A stretch of DNA of 21,902 nt from a virus, in IMG/VR virus record IMGVR_UViG_3300046010_006947, positions 1-21,902 of that record, one strand, 5' to 3'. Positions 11,930 through 19,913 of this stretch are shown in pieces; the first letter of the stretch is position 1; each line of letters begins with the position of its first letter. Both the position numbers and the translations under genes were made by a program. The notes under the pieces are model-generated. The model saw nothing but the letters and a program-made list of their open reading frames with translations. It made no database searches and was not told the origin of the DNA.

Positions 11930-12304
11930 ATGAGTACAGAAGTAAAAGGAACGATTAAAGAAATCAGACCAACACAAGTAGTAAGTGAGAAATATAAAAA
12001 AAGAGAATTTGTATTAACCACAGAGGATAAATATCCACAAGATGTACTATTTCAATTGTCACAAGACAACTGTGATCTAGCGAACATTTTTAAACCAGGC
12101 GATAAAATAGTACTTGCATATAATCTAAGAGGTAGAGAATGGGTAAATCCACAAGGCGAAACAAAATATTTCAATACTTTAGAAGTGTGGAAAATGAATT
12201 ACCAAGATGAAACGATTAAACCAACCAAAGCAACAGGGATAGTTAAAAACTTTCAAGAGGATATGATTAACACAATGACTCAAGAAGAAGATTTACCGTT
12301 CTAG
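11930..12304 (+). CDS. Single-stranded DNA-binding protein (DUF3127-type OB fold)
   Basis: A 124-residue protein with an OB-fold layout: VKGTIKEIRPTQVV, KKREFVLTTEDKYPQDVLFQL, FKPGDKIVLAYNLRGREW and the closing strand KYFNTLEVWKMN match the Bacteroidetes-wide DUF3127 family, regarded as SSB-like. The tail ends EEDLPF, the acidic tip with terminal Phe by which SSBs recruit partner proteins. It would coat single strands made by the helicase at 3784 and feed the ERF annealing protein at 8823. Confidence 0.85.
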   Translation: MSTEVKGTIKEIRPTQVVSEKYKKREFVLTTEDKYPQDVLFQLSQDNCDLANIFKPGDKIVLAYNLRGREWVNPQGETKYFNTLEVWKMNYQDETIKPTKATGIVKNFQEDMINTMTQEEDLPF

Positions 12305-12305
12305 T

Positions 12306-12485
12306 ATGATCTATAAAATTGAAACATACGACAATCAAGTATATATTATTGAAAGTAATAATGATATAGAAACAATGACTCAAACTTTAGAATGTACAGA
12401 ATGGCATATATTTTTTATGTTAGAGGGTGGTAGAATAAGTATAAGATATACAGATATAAGGAGAATAACTTTACTTAAAAAATAA
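12306..12485 (+). CDS. Hypothetical 59-residue protein
   Basis: A 59-codon frame beginning one base after the SSB stop. The protein is beta-rich (IYKIETYDNQVYIIES, WHIFFMLEGGRISIRYTDIRRITLL), possibly a small barrel. No motif recognised. Its end overlaps the upstream part of the promoter at 12491, a habit seen at several promoters here. Confidence 0.6.
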   Translation: MIYKIETYDNQVYIIESNNDIETMTQTLECTEWHIFFMLEGGRISIRYTDIRRITLLKK

Positions 12486-12490
12486 ATTAC

Positions 12491-12535
12491 TATATTTGTA
12501 AGAGGGTAGTCGGCTTAACGTAGCGTTGCCCTTTT
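12491..12535 (+). promoter_or_regulatory. Late-region promoter with leader hairpin
   Basis: TATATTTG at 12491-12498 is followed at once by a hairpin: 12500-12509 pairs with 12526-12535 (10 pairs including G-T), with a small inner GCT/AGC stem. This is the last recognisable promoter before the packaging and tail genes, which follow without gaps, so it probably drives much of the late operon. The hairpin may protect the 5' end of the message. Confidence 0.5.
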
Positions 12536-12549
12536 CTAATTTAATCAAT

Positions 12550-12780
12550 ATGACAAATATCATCATAAGTCTTTTCATAGCCTTCATAATTCACCAAGAA
12601 TTAAACTTTGGGTATTATGTAAGAAAATGGACAGGGACTAGAATAAGTAAACCAATTAAAGTATTAGACTGCTTTCCGTGTTTTAGTTTCTGGATTGCAG
12701 CAATAATAAGTTTATACACTCAAGACTACCTAACACCGTTAGCAGTCTTTTTAATAATTAAGTTTTATGATAATAAGTAA
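12550..12780 (+). CDS. Small membrane protein with CxPC motif, possible holin
   Basis: ATG 12550 gives 76 residues (a TTG at 12526 lies in the leader hairpin). There are up to three short hydrophobic segments, about 3-14, 45-56 and 61-72, and the motif DCFPCFSFW at 40-48 at the entry of the second. Small membrane proteins with a Cys-Pro-Cys-x-x-Phe-Trp element are frequent in Bacteroidetes phages just before terminase. Holin activity is possible from size and hydrophobicity but unproven. It overlaps the next gene by 14 bases. Confidence 0.65.
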   Translation: MTNIIISLFIAFIIHQELNFGYYVRKWTGTRISKPIKVLDCFPCFSFWIAAIISLYTQDYLTPLAVFLIIKFYDNK

Positions 12781-13045
12781 AGAAGCATACGAGTCTTTTT
12801 TAAAGGTAAAAGACTTAATCGATAAGCCACAAATCAAATATACTAACGAACAATTCTTATTGCTTTCAGAAGTATATGCAGAGATAACAAAGAAGCCACT
12901 TACAAAAGGTTGTGCAGGTTGTCTTGAAACAGGTTTGAAGATTTTAAATAATTGGATGAATCTATTTGAAGATGCTACTAGATTAGCATACGAAACTCAG
13001 GAAGTAATTAAGAAAGTAAGGAAGCCACGTAAACCAAAAGCATAA
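12767..13045 (+). CDS. Hypothetical protein before terminase
   Basis: A 92-residue helical protein with GCAGC at residues 48-52 and a basic C-terminal tail (KKVRKPRKPKA). Proteins of this size and position, with a CxxC in the middle of helices, occur in many Bacteroidetes phages upstream of terminase. They may bind DNA or help packaging, but no function is established as far as I know. Confidence 0.65.
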   Translation: MIISKEAYESFLKVKDLIDKPQIKYTNEQFLLLSEVYAEITKKPLTKGCAGCLETGLKILNNWMNLFEDATRLAYETQEVIKKVRKPRKPKA

Positions 13046-13050
13046 TTATT

Positions 13051-13458
13051 ATGAATGCTAAATCTGATGAATTTATAATACTATTAGAACAAAGAGCTGA
13101 TATGTATATTAGTGAATGTTTGGCTAATACAAAAGAAGTTGTATCAGGTAGCGGAAAAGTAATAGAAGTTAGAGATAGGCACATACCAACAATAGACTAC
13201 TTTTTGAATATTTGGCTACCATTATTGAAGATGGACACAATAGCGAGAAAAACATATTACGAATGGATGAAGTCAAATGACGAGCTTAAAAGTAACACTA
13301 TAAAAAGTATAGACGCTAAATTTAAGGCACTTGCAACCGATATAGTAGCGAATGAGGGTAAAGGTATATTCTACGCTAAGAACCGTTTAGGTATGCACGA
13401 CAAGCAACAAATAGAGCAAACAATAATCGAGAAGTTTGATTTCGATGTCAACGATTAA
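13051..13458 (+). CDS. Terminase small subunit-like protein
   Basis: A 135-residue helical protein next to the large terminase, overlapping it by 14 bases. Residues 50-85 (DYFLNIWLPLLKMDTIARKTYYEWMKSNDELK) resemble a helix-turn-helix that would bind the packaging site, and the C-terminal GIFYAKNRLGMHDKQQIEQ is typical of small terminase subunits of Bacteroidetes phages. Small terminases recognise phage DNA and deliver it to the motor. The position and sequence outline both support the call. Confidence 0.8.
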   Translation: MNAKSDEFIILLEQRADMYISECLANTKEVVSGSGKVIEVRDRHIPTIDYFLNIWLPLLKMDTIARKTYYEWMKSNDELKSNTIKSIDAKFKALATDIVANEGKGIFYAKNRLGMHDKQQIEQTIIEKFDFDVND

Positions 13459-14641
13459 GGGCTATAAACCACATTCAAAACAAAAAGAAATACATAACTC
13501 TATAATCAACGAGGGTTATAAATATTATATCCTAAATATAGGGCGCCAATTTGGTAAAACAATGTTAGGTATAAACCAGATGCTATATTGGGCTATCAAT
13601 CACAAAGGGTGTAATATTGCGTGGGTTACACCTATCTACAAGCAATCAAAGAAAGTATTTGATGAAATGGAAAAGGTCACTAAATCAAGTGGCCTATTCG
13701 AGTATAATAGAAGTGACTTAACGATAAGCGGGTTTAATTCTCAGATACAATTCTTTTCTGGTGAACGTCCCGACAATATTCGAGGTAATACATTCGATTA
13801 TTTGATAGTAGATGAGATGGCTTTCACACGTCCAGAGTTATGGAGTGAGGTATTAAGTGCAACGGTCCTAGTTAAGGGAAAGAAAGTAATATTTATATCA
13901 ACTCCAAAAGGTAAGAACCACTTTTATCAACTATCACTACAGCCTAATTACGATAATCGTTACAAGTACTTTCATTATTCGAGTTACGACAATCCTATGA
14001 TTGATGCTGAAGATTTAGAAGAACGTAAAAGAAGTTTACCTAAACATATCTTTGAGCAGGAATATCTAGCAAAGTTTATCGACAACGCTAGTGGACTATT
14101 TAAAAATGTAGATAGTTGCATAATTAAGACCGCTGAACGCACTCAAAAACTATTTGGTGGTTTAGATATAGGTAGAGCGGATGATTACACTGTACTCACT
14201 ATTTTAAACAAGAACTATCAAATGGTTTACGTTCAAAGATGGCGACAACAGGAATGGTCAAAGATAATTGATGAGGTTGCTACAAAGATTCGAGAATACA
14301 ACGCTGAGATATTTGTCGAGGTGAATAACCAGGGGGATGTATTTTTTGAGATGCTACAGAATAAAGTATACAACAACGTACAGCCTTATGTAACCACAAC
14401 GGCAACTAAACCAATAATGATTGAAGATTTAGCAGTACACTTTGAGAATAAGGATATCGGAATACTAAACGAGAATTGGCTAGTAGATGAATTAAACGCT
14501 TTTACTTATATTTACAACGAAAAAACTAGAAGAGTGCAATATGGCGCACCACAAGGAATACACGATGATGGTGTGATGTCGTTAGCTCTGGCAGTACAAT
14601 CAATAAAAAAGAATCAATATGGCTATTTTGAAGTATATTAA
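13445..14641 (+). CDS. terL: Terminase large subunit
   Basis: A 398-residue packaging motor. ATPase domain: Walker A GRQFGKT (33-39), Walker B YLIVDEMA with Asp123 and Glu124, and the coupling motif STP (152-154). Nuclease domain (RNase H-like): acidic residues in GLDIGRADD (Asp241), FVEVNNQGD (Glu292) and HDDGVMSLAL (Asp375). It translocates DNA into the head and cuts it. ATG 13445 is preferred over a TTG at 13436. At just under 400 residues it is a short but complete member. The start overlaps the small subunit, the end overlaps the next gene by 23 bases. Confidence 0.93.
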   Translation: MSTIKGYKPHSKQKEIHNSIINEGYKYYILNIGRQFGKTMLGINQMLYWAINHKGCNIAWVTPIYKQSKKVFDEMEKVTKSSGLFEYNRSDLTISGFNSQIQFFSGERPDNIRGNTFDYLIVDEMAFTRPELWSEVLSATVLVKGKKVIFISTPKGKNHFYQLSLQPNYDNRYKYFHYSSYDNPMIDAEDLEERKRSLPKHIFEQEYLAKFIDNASGLFKNVDSCIIKTAERTQKLFGGLDIGRADDYTVLTILNKNYQMVYVQRWRQQEWSKIIDEVATKIREYNAEIFVEVNNQGDVFFEMLQNKVYNNVQPYVTTTATKPIMIEDLAVHFENKDIGILNENWLVDELNAFTYIYNEKTRRVQYGAPQGIHDDGVMSLALAVQSIKKNQYGYFEVY

Positions 14642-15224
14642 CATAAAAGCACCTAAAACATTAAATGACTTAAGGATTAAACATCTTAAGGCTTTGACAA
14701 ATGAGAAGTATCAAAAGGCAATGGATTTAGGTACAATCATCGAGTTCATATGTTTAATAACAGGGGCTAAAAGAAGCGATTTAAACAAAGTTAATATATC
14801 TGAGTTACGAAAGATTCACGAACACTGTATAGGGTTGTTTAAAGACTTCCAATTAACTAAACCAAAAGAAGAGATTACAATCTTAAATAAAGAATATGTA
14901 CTTGTCGATCCTTCAAAGATTGGTATAGGGTGGCACATTGATATTAGCAACTCAGATTTACAAAATGATCCTAGTAGGCTTGCTAGTTTAATGTATATCG
15001 AAAAGGGTACTGTTTATGGTGAACTTGATGAGAATTTAAATATGAAGTATTCAAATCAAGAACGAGCGAAACTCTTTGAGGACCACTTGCCACTTCCCGA
15101 CTATCTTAACTTAGTTAGTTTTTTTTTGCGACAATCAATCGAATTAATGAGCAGTTATACGGAAAACAAGAAAATAAGGATAAACCTGATAAGGGCAGTG
15201 AGAGGTTTGTTTGGGAAAAACTAA
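14619..15224 (+). CDS. Tail assembly chaperone (zero-frame product)
   Basis: A 201-residue, mainly helical protein starting within the terminase gene. The N-terminal part (KAPKTLNDLRIKHLKALTNEKYQKAMDLGTIIEFI) and the following helical region resemble tail assembly chaperones of Bacteroidetes phages, proteins that hold the tape measure protein soluble while the tail tube forms. A run of nine T at 15119-15127 near residue 168 allows a -1 shift into a second frame (see the next entry), which is the well-known hallmark of this gene class (lambda G and GT). The family assignment rests on this feature and context more than on motifs. Confidence 0.6.
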   Translation: MAILKYINIKAPKTLNDLRIKHLKALTNEKYQKAMDLGTIIEFICLITGAKRSDLNKVNISELRKIHEHCIGLFKDFQLTKPKEEITILNKEYVLVDPSKIGIGWHIDISNSDLQNDPSRLASLMYIEKGTVYGELDENLNMKYSNQERAKLFEDHLPLPDYLNLVSFFLRQSIELMSSYTENKKIRINLIRAVRGLFGKN

Positions 15225-15364
15225 TCCACTATCTAAGTAAGGAATATAATCAAACGTGGGAGCAAATCGTTAAATGGAATATATTTACCTTCAATCATAG
15301 ACTTAAATTTATTAACTTTACCAAAGAACAAGAAATAAAAACCATACAACGTGAGCGACGCTGA
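14619..15364 (+). CDS. Frameshifted tail assembly chaperone (G-T type fusion)
   Basis: A -1 shift on the T-run at 15119-15127 would give a protein of about 248 residues: the first ~168 of the chaperone plus ~80 from the -1 frame. That frame opens exactly at the T-run (TAG at 15116-15118 before it) and stays open to TGA at 15362, covering the 126-base gap and overlapping the next start at 15351. Its sequence is protein-like: FVWEKLIHYLSKEYNQTWEQ and KWNIFTFNHRLKFINF have the W..L...L and aromatic pattern of T-domain extensions. Confidence 0.65.
15119..15127 (+). other. Slippery T9 run (programmed frameshift site)
   Basis: Nine consecutive T read as AGT TTT TTT TTG in the zero frame contain T TTT TTT, a heptamer that allows both tRNAs to re-pair after a -1 slip. 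A run this long can also cause polymerase slippage. No clear downstream stem-loop was seen. Confidence 0.6.
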
Positions 15365-15905
15365 TATAATTAATAGTTTGAATTTTGGGAGGTCTGAGGA
15401 TATATTGAAAAATACGTCTGACAATCCTATGACTGAATTACTATTAAAGCTTACAAACGAATTAATAGCAGATTGGCGTAAACAATTAATCAATGATAAA
15501 TCATACGCAACAGGGGATTTAGCTCAATCCTTAAGACCTGCAACAATCAAACCTGATTTAATCGAAACAGCTGGCGCACCACATTGGAAGTATATAAACT
15601 ACGGTGTAAATGGTATTAAAGTTAATCGAGGCGCACCAACTCACGGCAAAGCCCCAAAAGGTAACCTATCATTTTACGATGCTATTTATAAGTGGATAGG
15701 GGATAAAGGTATTGTTCCTAAAGAAAAAGATCTAACACGTGAACAATTAGCAGGAATGATAGTTAACAGTGTACGAATGAATGGTATTGAAGCGACACAC
15801 TTCTTTGATAAAGTTTTAACAGAGCAACGAGTAGATGAGATGAGTAAAAGAGTTTCAGACCTAGTAAGTCAAGCGATAAGAATAGTAATTAAAAAACCTA
15901 AATAA
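15351..15905 (+). CDS. Tail completion protein (HK97 gp10-like)
   Basis: A 184-residue protein with a GTG start at 15351, inside the end of the frameshifted chaperone. Residues 52-120 (SYATGDLAQSLRPA...WKYINYGVNGIKVNRGAPTHGKAPKG, then SFYDAIYKWIGDKGI) match the layout of HK97 gp10 or head-tail/tail completion proteins, which have a [Y]xxYGxxG segment followed by a helix and a late FFDKVL. These proteins cap the tail end for joining to the head. Moderate confidence, based on pattern and neighbourhood. Confidence 0.6.
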   Translation: MSDADIINSLNFGRSEDILKNTSDNPMTELLLKLTNELIADWRKQLINDKSYATGDLAQSLRPATIKPDLIETAGAPHWKYINYGVNGIKVNRGAPTHGKAPKGNLSFYDAIYKWIGDKGIVPKEKDLTREQLAGMIVNSVRMNGIEATHFFDKVLTEQRVDEMSKRVSDLVSQAIRIVIKKPK

Positions 15906-17155
15906 TGGCAATAACCATAACACAAGAGCCGAGTTATCTGACACCGAGTGACAACCCTATTGTCTTTGAATTTAAACAGTTAGATGACGTTAGTGGTGAT
16001 CCTAAATATAAAGTTTCATTTGTCGTAGAAGTATATGCAGGTGGTATAATCGGCACGTTTGAAGAATTTCCAGAGGTAGAGTCTGGAGGTTACTTCTATG
16101 GAAAGATTAATTTAAGCGACAAAGTTAGAGCTTATGTAAGTAATCACTCAGCAAGTCAAAGTGTTTACGATACTTACAAGGGTTGGTATGATCCTAGCAA
16201 TTATGTAGAGGTGTACGTGACTGTTTACGAGAAATACACGTTAGTCGCAACCGATGACCCTGTAGTAGATACAGGAAGCGCAGTTGTGAGTAGTAGTATT
16301 TACGCTTTCAAAGGATCTCTAAATCGTAATGAGTTTAAGAACTGGGATTACAACCTATACAAGATAGGGGATAATGAAAGCTACTTCTTAACAGATAGAG
16401 CGTCGATAGTTAGTGGTTCAATTAGAAGATATTCTGCAAGTACAAAGAAATCCGATACAACAATATTAAGTTGGTTTGAAGGATTCGGCGCTAACTATAC
16501 AGTAAGAGTTGTTTTTAATAATTCTAGTGGCGGTACAATCACTTCTTTAACAATTACTATACCAACGTCACAACAAGGTGAAATAGGAGCGTATAGGCTT
16601 AATATGGACGAATTGCTAGATAGAGGAGATATAATACAATCTACATACGATAATTGCGCTAGTGTTGAGTTTTATCTAAGTGATGCATTCGGTGCAAGTA
16701 CTAAATCTGCTAGGTATACAGTAACATTTACAGATGTATGTTTTGATAAGGGTTCAAATTTACTTTGGTTAAATAAATTTGGAAGTTACGACAATTTCAG
16801 ATTCACATATAACTCCAGATTCAAAGCGAAGATTGAAAGTAAATCATTTTCTAAAAGACAGGGTGAATGGGTAGGTACTACTTATAACGTGAACAATAAC
16901 ACGTTTGGAAAGATTGATTACCTTAAGACTATCACAAAGCAATTAGAACTATCTTCTGACTGGTTAGATGAGACAACACAAAATTGGTTAGTACAATTAT
17001 ATGAAAGTCCTTTGATTTATCTTAATGAGGCTACAGAAGTTGAAAACGTGGTTATAACAGATTCAAGTTATCAAGTAAAACAATTAGAACACGATGAGTT
17101 GTTTAATGAAGTTATCAATATTGAGTTCACAGATTATAAATCAATTTCGCTATGA
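15905..17155 (+). CDS. Tail structural protein (probable tail-tip or distal tail protein)
   Basis: A 416-residue beta-rich protein whose ATG overlaps the previous stop (TAATG). It begins AITITQEPSYLTPSDNPIVFEF, a start common in structural proteins of Bacteroidetes tailed phages, and ends with a region (TKQLELSSDWLDETTQNWLVQLYESP, then VVITDSSYQVK) found in the same proteins. No enzymatic motif is visible. Together with the next gene, to which it is coupled by ATGA, it likely forms the tail tip or baseplate. The exact role cannot be read from sequence. Confidence 0.65.
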   Translation: MAITITQEPSYLTPSDNPIVFEFKQLDDVSGDPKYKVSFVVEVYAGGIIGTFEEFPEVESGGYFYGKINLSDKVRAYVSNHSASQSVYDTYKGWYDPSNYVEVYVTVYEKYTLVATDDPVVDTGSAVVSSSIYAFKGSLNRNEFKNWDYNLYKIGDNESYFLTDRASIVSGSIRRYSASTKKSDTTILSWFEGFGANYTVRVVFNNSSGGTITSLTITIPTSQQGEIGAYRLNMDELLDRGDIIQSTYDNCASVEFYLSDAFGASTKSARYTVTFTDVCFDKGSNLLWLNKFGSYDNFRFTYNSRFKAKIESKSFSKRQGEWVGTTYNVNNNTFGKIDYLKTITKQLELSSDWLDETTQNWLVQLYESPLIYLNEATEVENVVITDSSYQVKQLEHDELFNEVINIEFTDYKSISL

Positions 17156-19350
17156 ATAGTAGGCTAGTAGTAAATGGGTACGAGTTAGACCTTTCAGATA
17201 ATATTGCAGTACCTTTAAATCTTTCAATTACCGATATTAAAGAGCCAGAGAAACGCAAACGTTCGTTCTCAAAGACTTTAACACTTGAAGGTACGAGTAA
17301 TAATATGGCTTTCTTCATCGGTGCATATGCTTTAGATGTTAGGCTAGTAGATAGTAGTAATATTCAATTTACACCTAATTTACGTTATGATTGTGAGTTC
17401 TTTAAAAATGATTTAAGAATATTCAAAGGTAAATTCAAGTTAAACGAGGTTAAGATAAACAACGGTAACTATACATTCGATTGCAACCTAATTAGTGACG
17501 CTGTAGATATCTTTGCTAAGCTTAAGGATAAGAAGTTGAACGAGTTGGATTGGAGCGAATACGATCACGCATTAACGACTACTAACGTGCTAAATAGTTG
17601 GTATACTTCGGTTAAAAAGAATGGCGTAGATACAGCGAATTTTGGCTCAGATGGTCAAGGATTTCAACCGCAATCATTCGGTTATATCTATCCTATTGTA
17701 GATTACGGCTATGCTAAACCTAATAATGCTACTTGTTCATTTAGAACAAATCAATTATATCCTTTCATTTACGTGAAAGAAGCCCTTAAAAAAGCTTTAG
17801 ATTATGCTTTAATCGATACGAATATAGAAGTAGATTATACTACTAACTTCTTTGATAATGCTAATATGCAGAAGTTGATTTACGGCTTTGGAGGTGGTGA
17901 GCAAGTAAAGATAAACGACACGCAAATTGCGAGGTTAAGAGTTAACACAATTGGTAATTCTGACAATGTTGTTAAGCCGACAACATATAGAGGTAATAAT
18001 AATTATTCCTACGTAGAGATTTATAATCCTTTAAATCCGAGTATATACAACGAGACAACGGTTGTTAGTGATATTAATGGCTTTGATTCTAATGGTGGTT
18101 TTAGAGTTTATTCATCTGGTGATTACAAACTAAGGTTTCAAGGTGAGATAAAAATTAAAACAAACGCCACGAGTGTATATGGAGTTAGCGGAAATATTAC
18201 TTTAGGCTTTAAGATTAACGGCGTGTATTTCCAAATAACACAAATACCTCATATTATTTCAAACACATATAAATTCTATACGTTTGATGAAGAAGTGCCA
18301 TTGAATGGGTTTAAAGCTGGAGATGTGTTAATACTTGATTTTAAATTAACAAGTGGTTTCGGTACAGCAACAGCCAATCCAAATGTGCAATGGGAATGGG
18401 TATCTTTAAATACTGATCTAACAAGTGCAGGAGGAATATTAACAGATGGGTCAACAGTGTCTTTATCTACAGCTCTTCCAGATATTAAATGCTCTGACTT
18501 TTTGAAAGGGATAATGAACTTGTTTTACGCCTATATGTCAGACCCGATTTATGATCCTGTTACAAATAAGTCAACAATTTACATTGATTCATTCGTTAAT
18601 TATTACGAAGATCAATCTATTTACGACAATTGGACTGATTTAGTTGATGATTCAAAGGATATCACAATACAATCTAATTCACTTGTTGAGGGGAATAATT
18701 ATACTTACAGATTTTCAGAGGAAAAAGATAAATTTAATAATCAATATAAAGATATAACAGGATCTAATTACGGCGAAAAACAAATCAATGTTGATACGTG
18801 GTTAAATGGAGAGGTAAAGATTGAGTTACCATTCGCTACCTTACCACCTATTAAGGCAACAGGAAAACAAACTATCTATCCTATATGTGTAACAGATGAG
18901 GAGAAACCTTATAAAGGTAAAGGAATGCTTATGTTTTACAATGGTTTGAGAGCAGGAGATATAACACTATTTAATTGTGCTGATGATACGAATGTTTATT
19001 GGTCAGAATATCCATTCACACACCACATAAGATACCAAAACAACGCTAGTAATATACCATTATTTGATTTGCATTTCAGCCCTAGGGAAATCGAATTTGA
19101 TGGATTAAGGAATGTGCCTAATTTGAATACATTTGAAGTGTATCATAAGAAATTCTTAAATGAAATTACATCTATTGATTCTAAATTAGTAACTTTATAC
19201 TTGAAACTTACCTACAAAGATATTAACGAGTTGGACTTTGCAAAACTAAAATTAATTGACGGCGTGTTATACCGATTGAACACTATCAAAGATTTTGATT
19301 CAGATGCTTATGGTACTACGGAGGTAGAACTAATTAAATTTTTAGGATAA
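17152..19350 (+). CDS. Large tail-tip or baseplate hub protein
   Basis: A 732-residue structural protein. The N-terminus (LVVNGYELDLSDN...RKRSFSKTLTLEGTSNN) and the segment DCEFFKNDLRIFKGKFKLNEVKI are typical of long tail-associated proteins of flavobacterial phages; the middle contains many beta strands and Gly/Asn/Thr-rich loops, as in fibre or hub proteins. No glycosidase or peptidase signature was seen. It may hold the receptor-binding parts coded by the next genes. The gene starts inside the previous stop and its own stop overlaps the next ATG. Confidence 0.65.
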   Translation: MNSRLVVNGYELDLSDNIAVPLNLSITDIKEPEKRKRSFSKTLTLEGTSNNMAFFIGAYALDVRLVDSSNIQFTPNLRYDCEFFKNDLRIFKGKFKLNEVKINNGNYTFDCNLISDAVDIFAKLKDKKLNELDWSEYDHALTTTNVLNSWYTSVKKNGVDTANFGSDGQGFQPQSFGYIYPIVDYGYAKPNNATCSFRTNQLYPFIYVKEALKKALDYALIDTNIEVDYTTNFFDNANMQKLIYGFGGGEQVKINDTQIARLRVNTIGNSDNVVKPTTYRGNNNYSYVEIYNPLNPSIYNETTVVSDINGFDSNGGFRVYSSGDYKLRFQGEIKIKTNATSVYGVSGNITLGFKINGVYFQITQIPHIISNTYKFYTFDEEVPLNGFKAGDVLILDFKLTSGFGTATANPNVQWEWVSLNTDLTSAGGILTDGSTVSLSTALPDIKCSDFLKGIMNLFYAYMSDPIYDPVTNKSTIYIDSFVNYYEDQSIYDNWTDLVDDSKDITIQSNSLVEGNNYTYRFSEEKDKFNNQYKDITGSNYGEKQINVDTWLNGEVKIELPFATLPPIKATGKQTIYPICVTDEEKPYKGKGMLMFYNGLRAGDITLFNCADDTNVYWSEYPFTHHIRYQNNASNIPLFDLHFSPREIEFDGLRNVPNLNTFEVYHKKFLNEITSIDSKLVTLYLKLTYKDINELDFAKLKLIDGVLYRLNTIKDFDSDAYGTTEVELIKFLG

Positions 19351-19913
19351 TGGCTATTGTAAACGTAAAACAATTTGAGGACTATATATTACAGGCTGAA
19401 ATTATAGATGGTACATATACATGGAATGGTTCGGCTGGTTACACGTTGATAGGTTCTAACGATATCGATACAGGTGAATTTAATTCTCAATTAATAAGTG
19501 CATCACAAGGAGCTAGTGGTTCAGCAAATGACATTTGCCTTAATCATATTAGTGGCGGGTTTAATGACTGGTATTTGCCCTCGAATAAAGAGTTAAGAGC
19601 GGTATATGAAAAAGGAATATTAAACACTTCTTTGTATTATTGGAGTTCTACGGAGTACGATACTAATAATGCTTATTTTCTAATTGGTAATGATGGGACT
19701 TTTACCGATAGTTTAAAAACGGAAAGTTTTATTGCTGTAGCAGTCAGGAAAGAATATACAACAAGCTATGTAACTATTGAAAGAATGAACGTACAATCAA
19801 AAAACGCCGCTATATTAAGAGGTGGTGAAAACAACGCTGACGAGGACGTTTATAAAATGTTAGGAGGTGTAAATGGAATAAGTAAAAATTCAAATATATT
19901 GAGCAATGAGTGA
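19350..19913 (+). CDS. Tail protein with DUF1566 (Lcl-type) domain
   Basis: A 187-residue protein. Residues about 62-135 contain the DUF1566 signature: a Cys-containing helix (ANDICLNH), DWYLPSNKELRAVYE, YYWSSTEY, and a final AVAVRKEY. This domain has a C-type-lectin-like outline and occurs in adhesins and phage tail proteins, where it may contact the host surface. The first 60 residues probably attach to the tail, and the last 50 are Asn/Gly-rich. It stands between the hub and a fibre gene, which fits receptor binding. The stop overlaps the next start. Confidence 0.72.
   Translation: MAIVNVKQFEDYILQAEIIDGTYTWNGSAGYTLIGSNDIDTGEFNSQLISASQGASGSANDICLNHISGGFNDWYLPSNKELRAVYEKGILNTSLYYWSSTEYDTNNAYFLIGNDGTFTDSLKTESFIAVAVRKEYTTSYVTIERMNVQSKNAAILRGGENNADEDVYKMLGGVNGISKNSNILSNE

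Noticed and set aside
17250-17261. Further iterons: GAAACGCAAACG at 17250 and a similar word at 1079-1091
   Set aside because: Isolated single copies inside coding sequence for Lys/Arg-rich stretches, without 11-bp phasing; likely chance.
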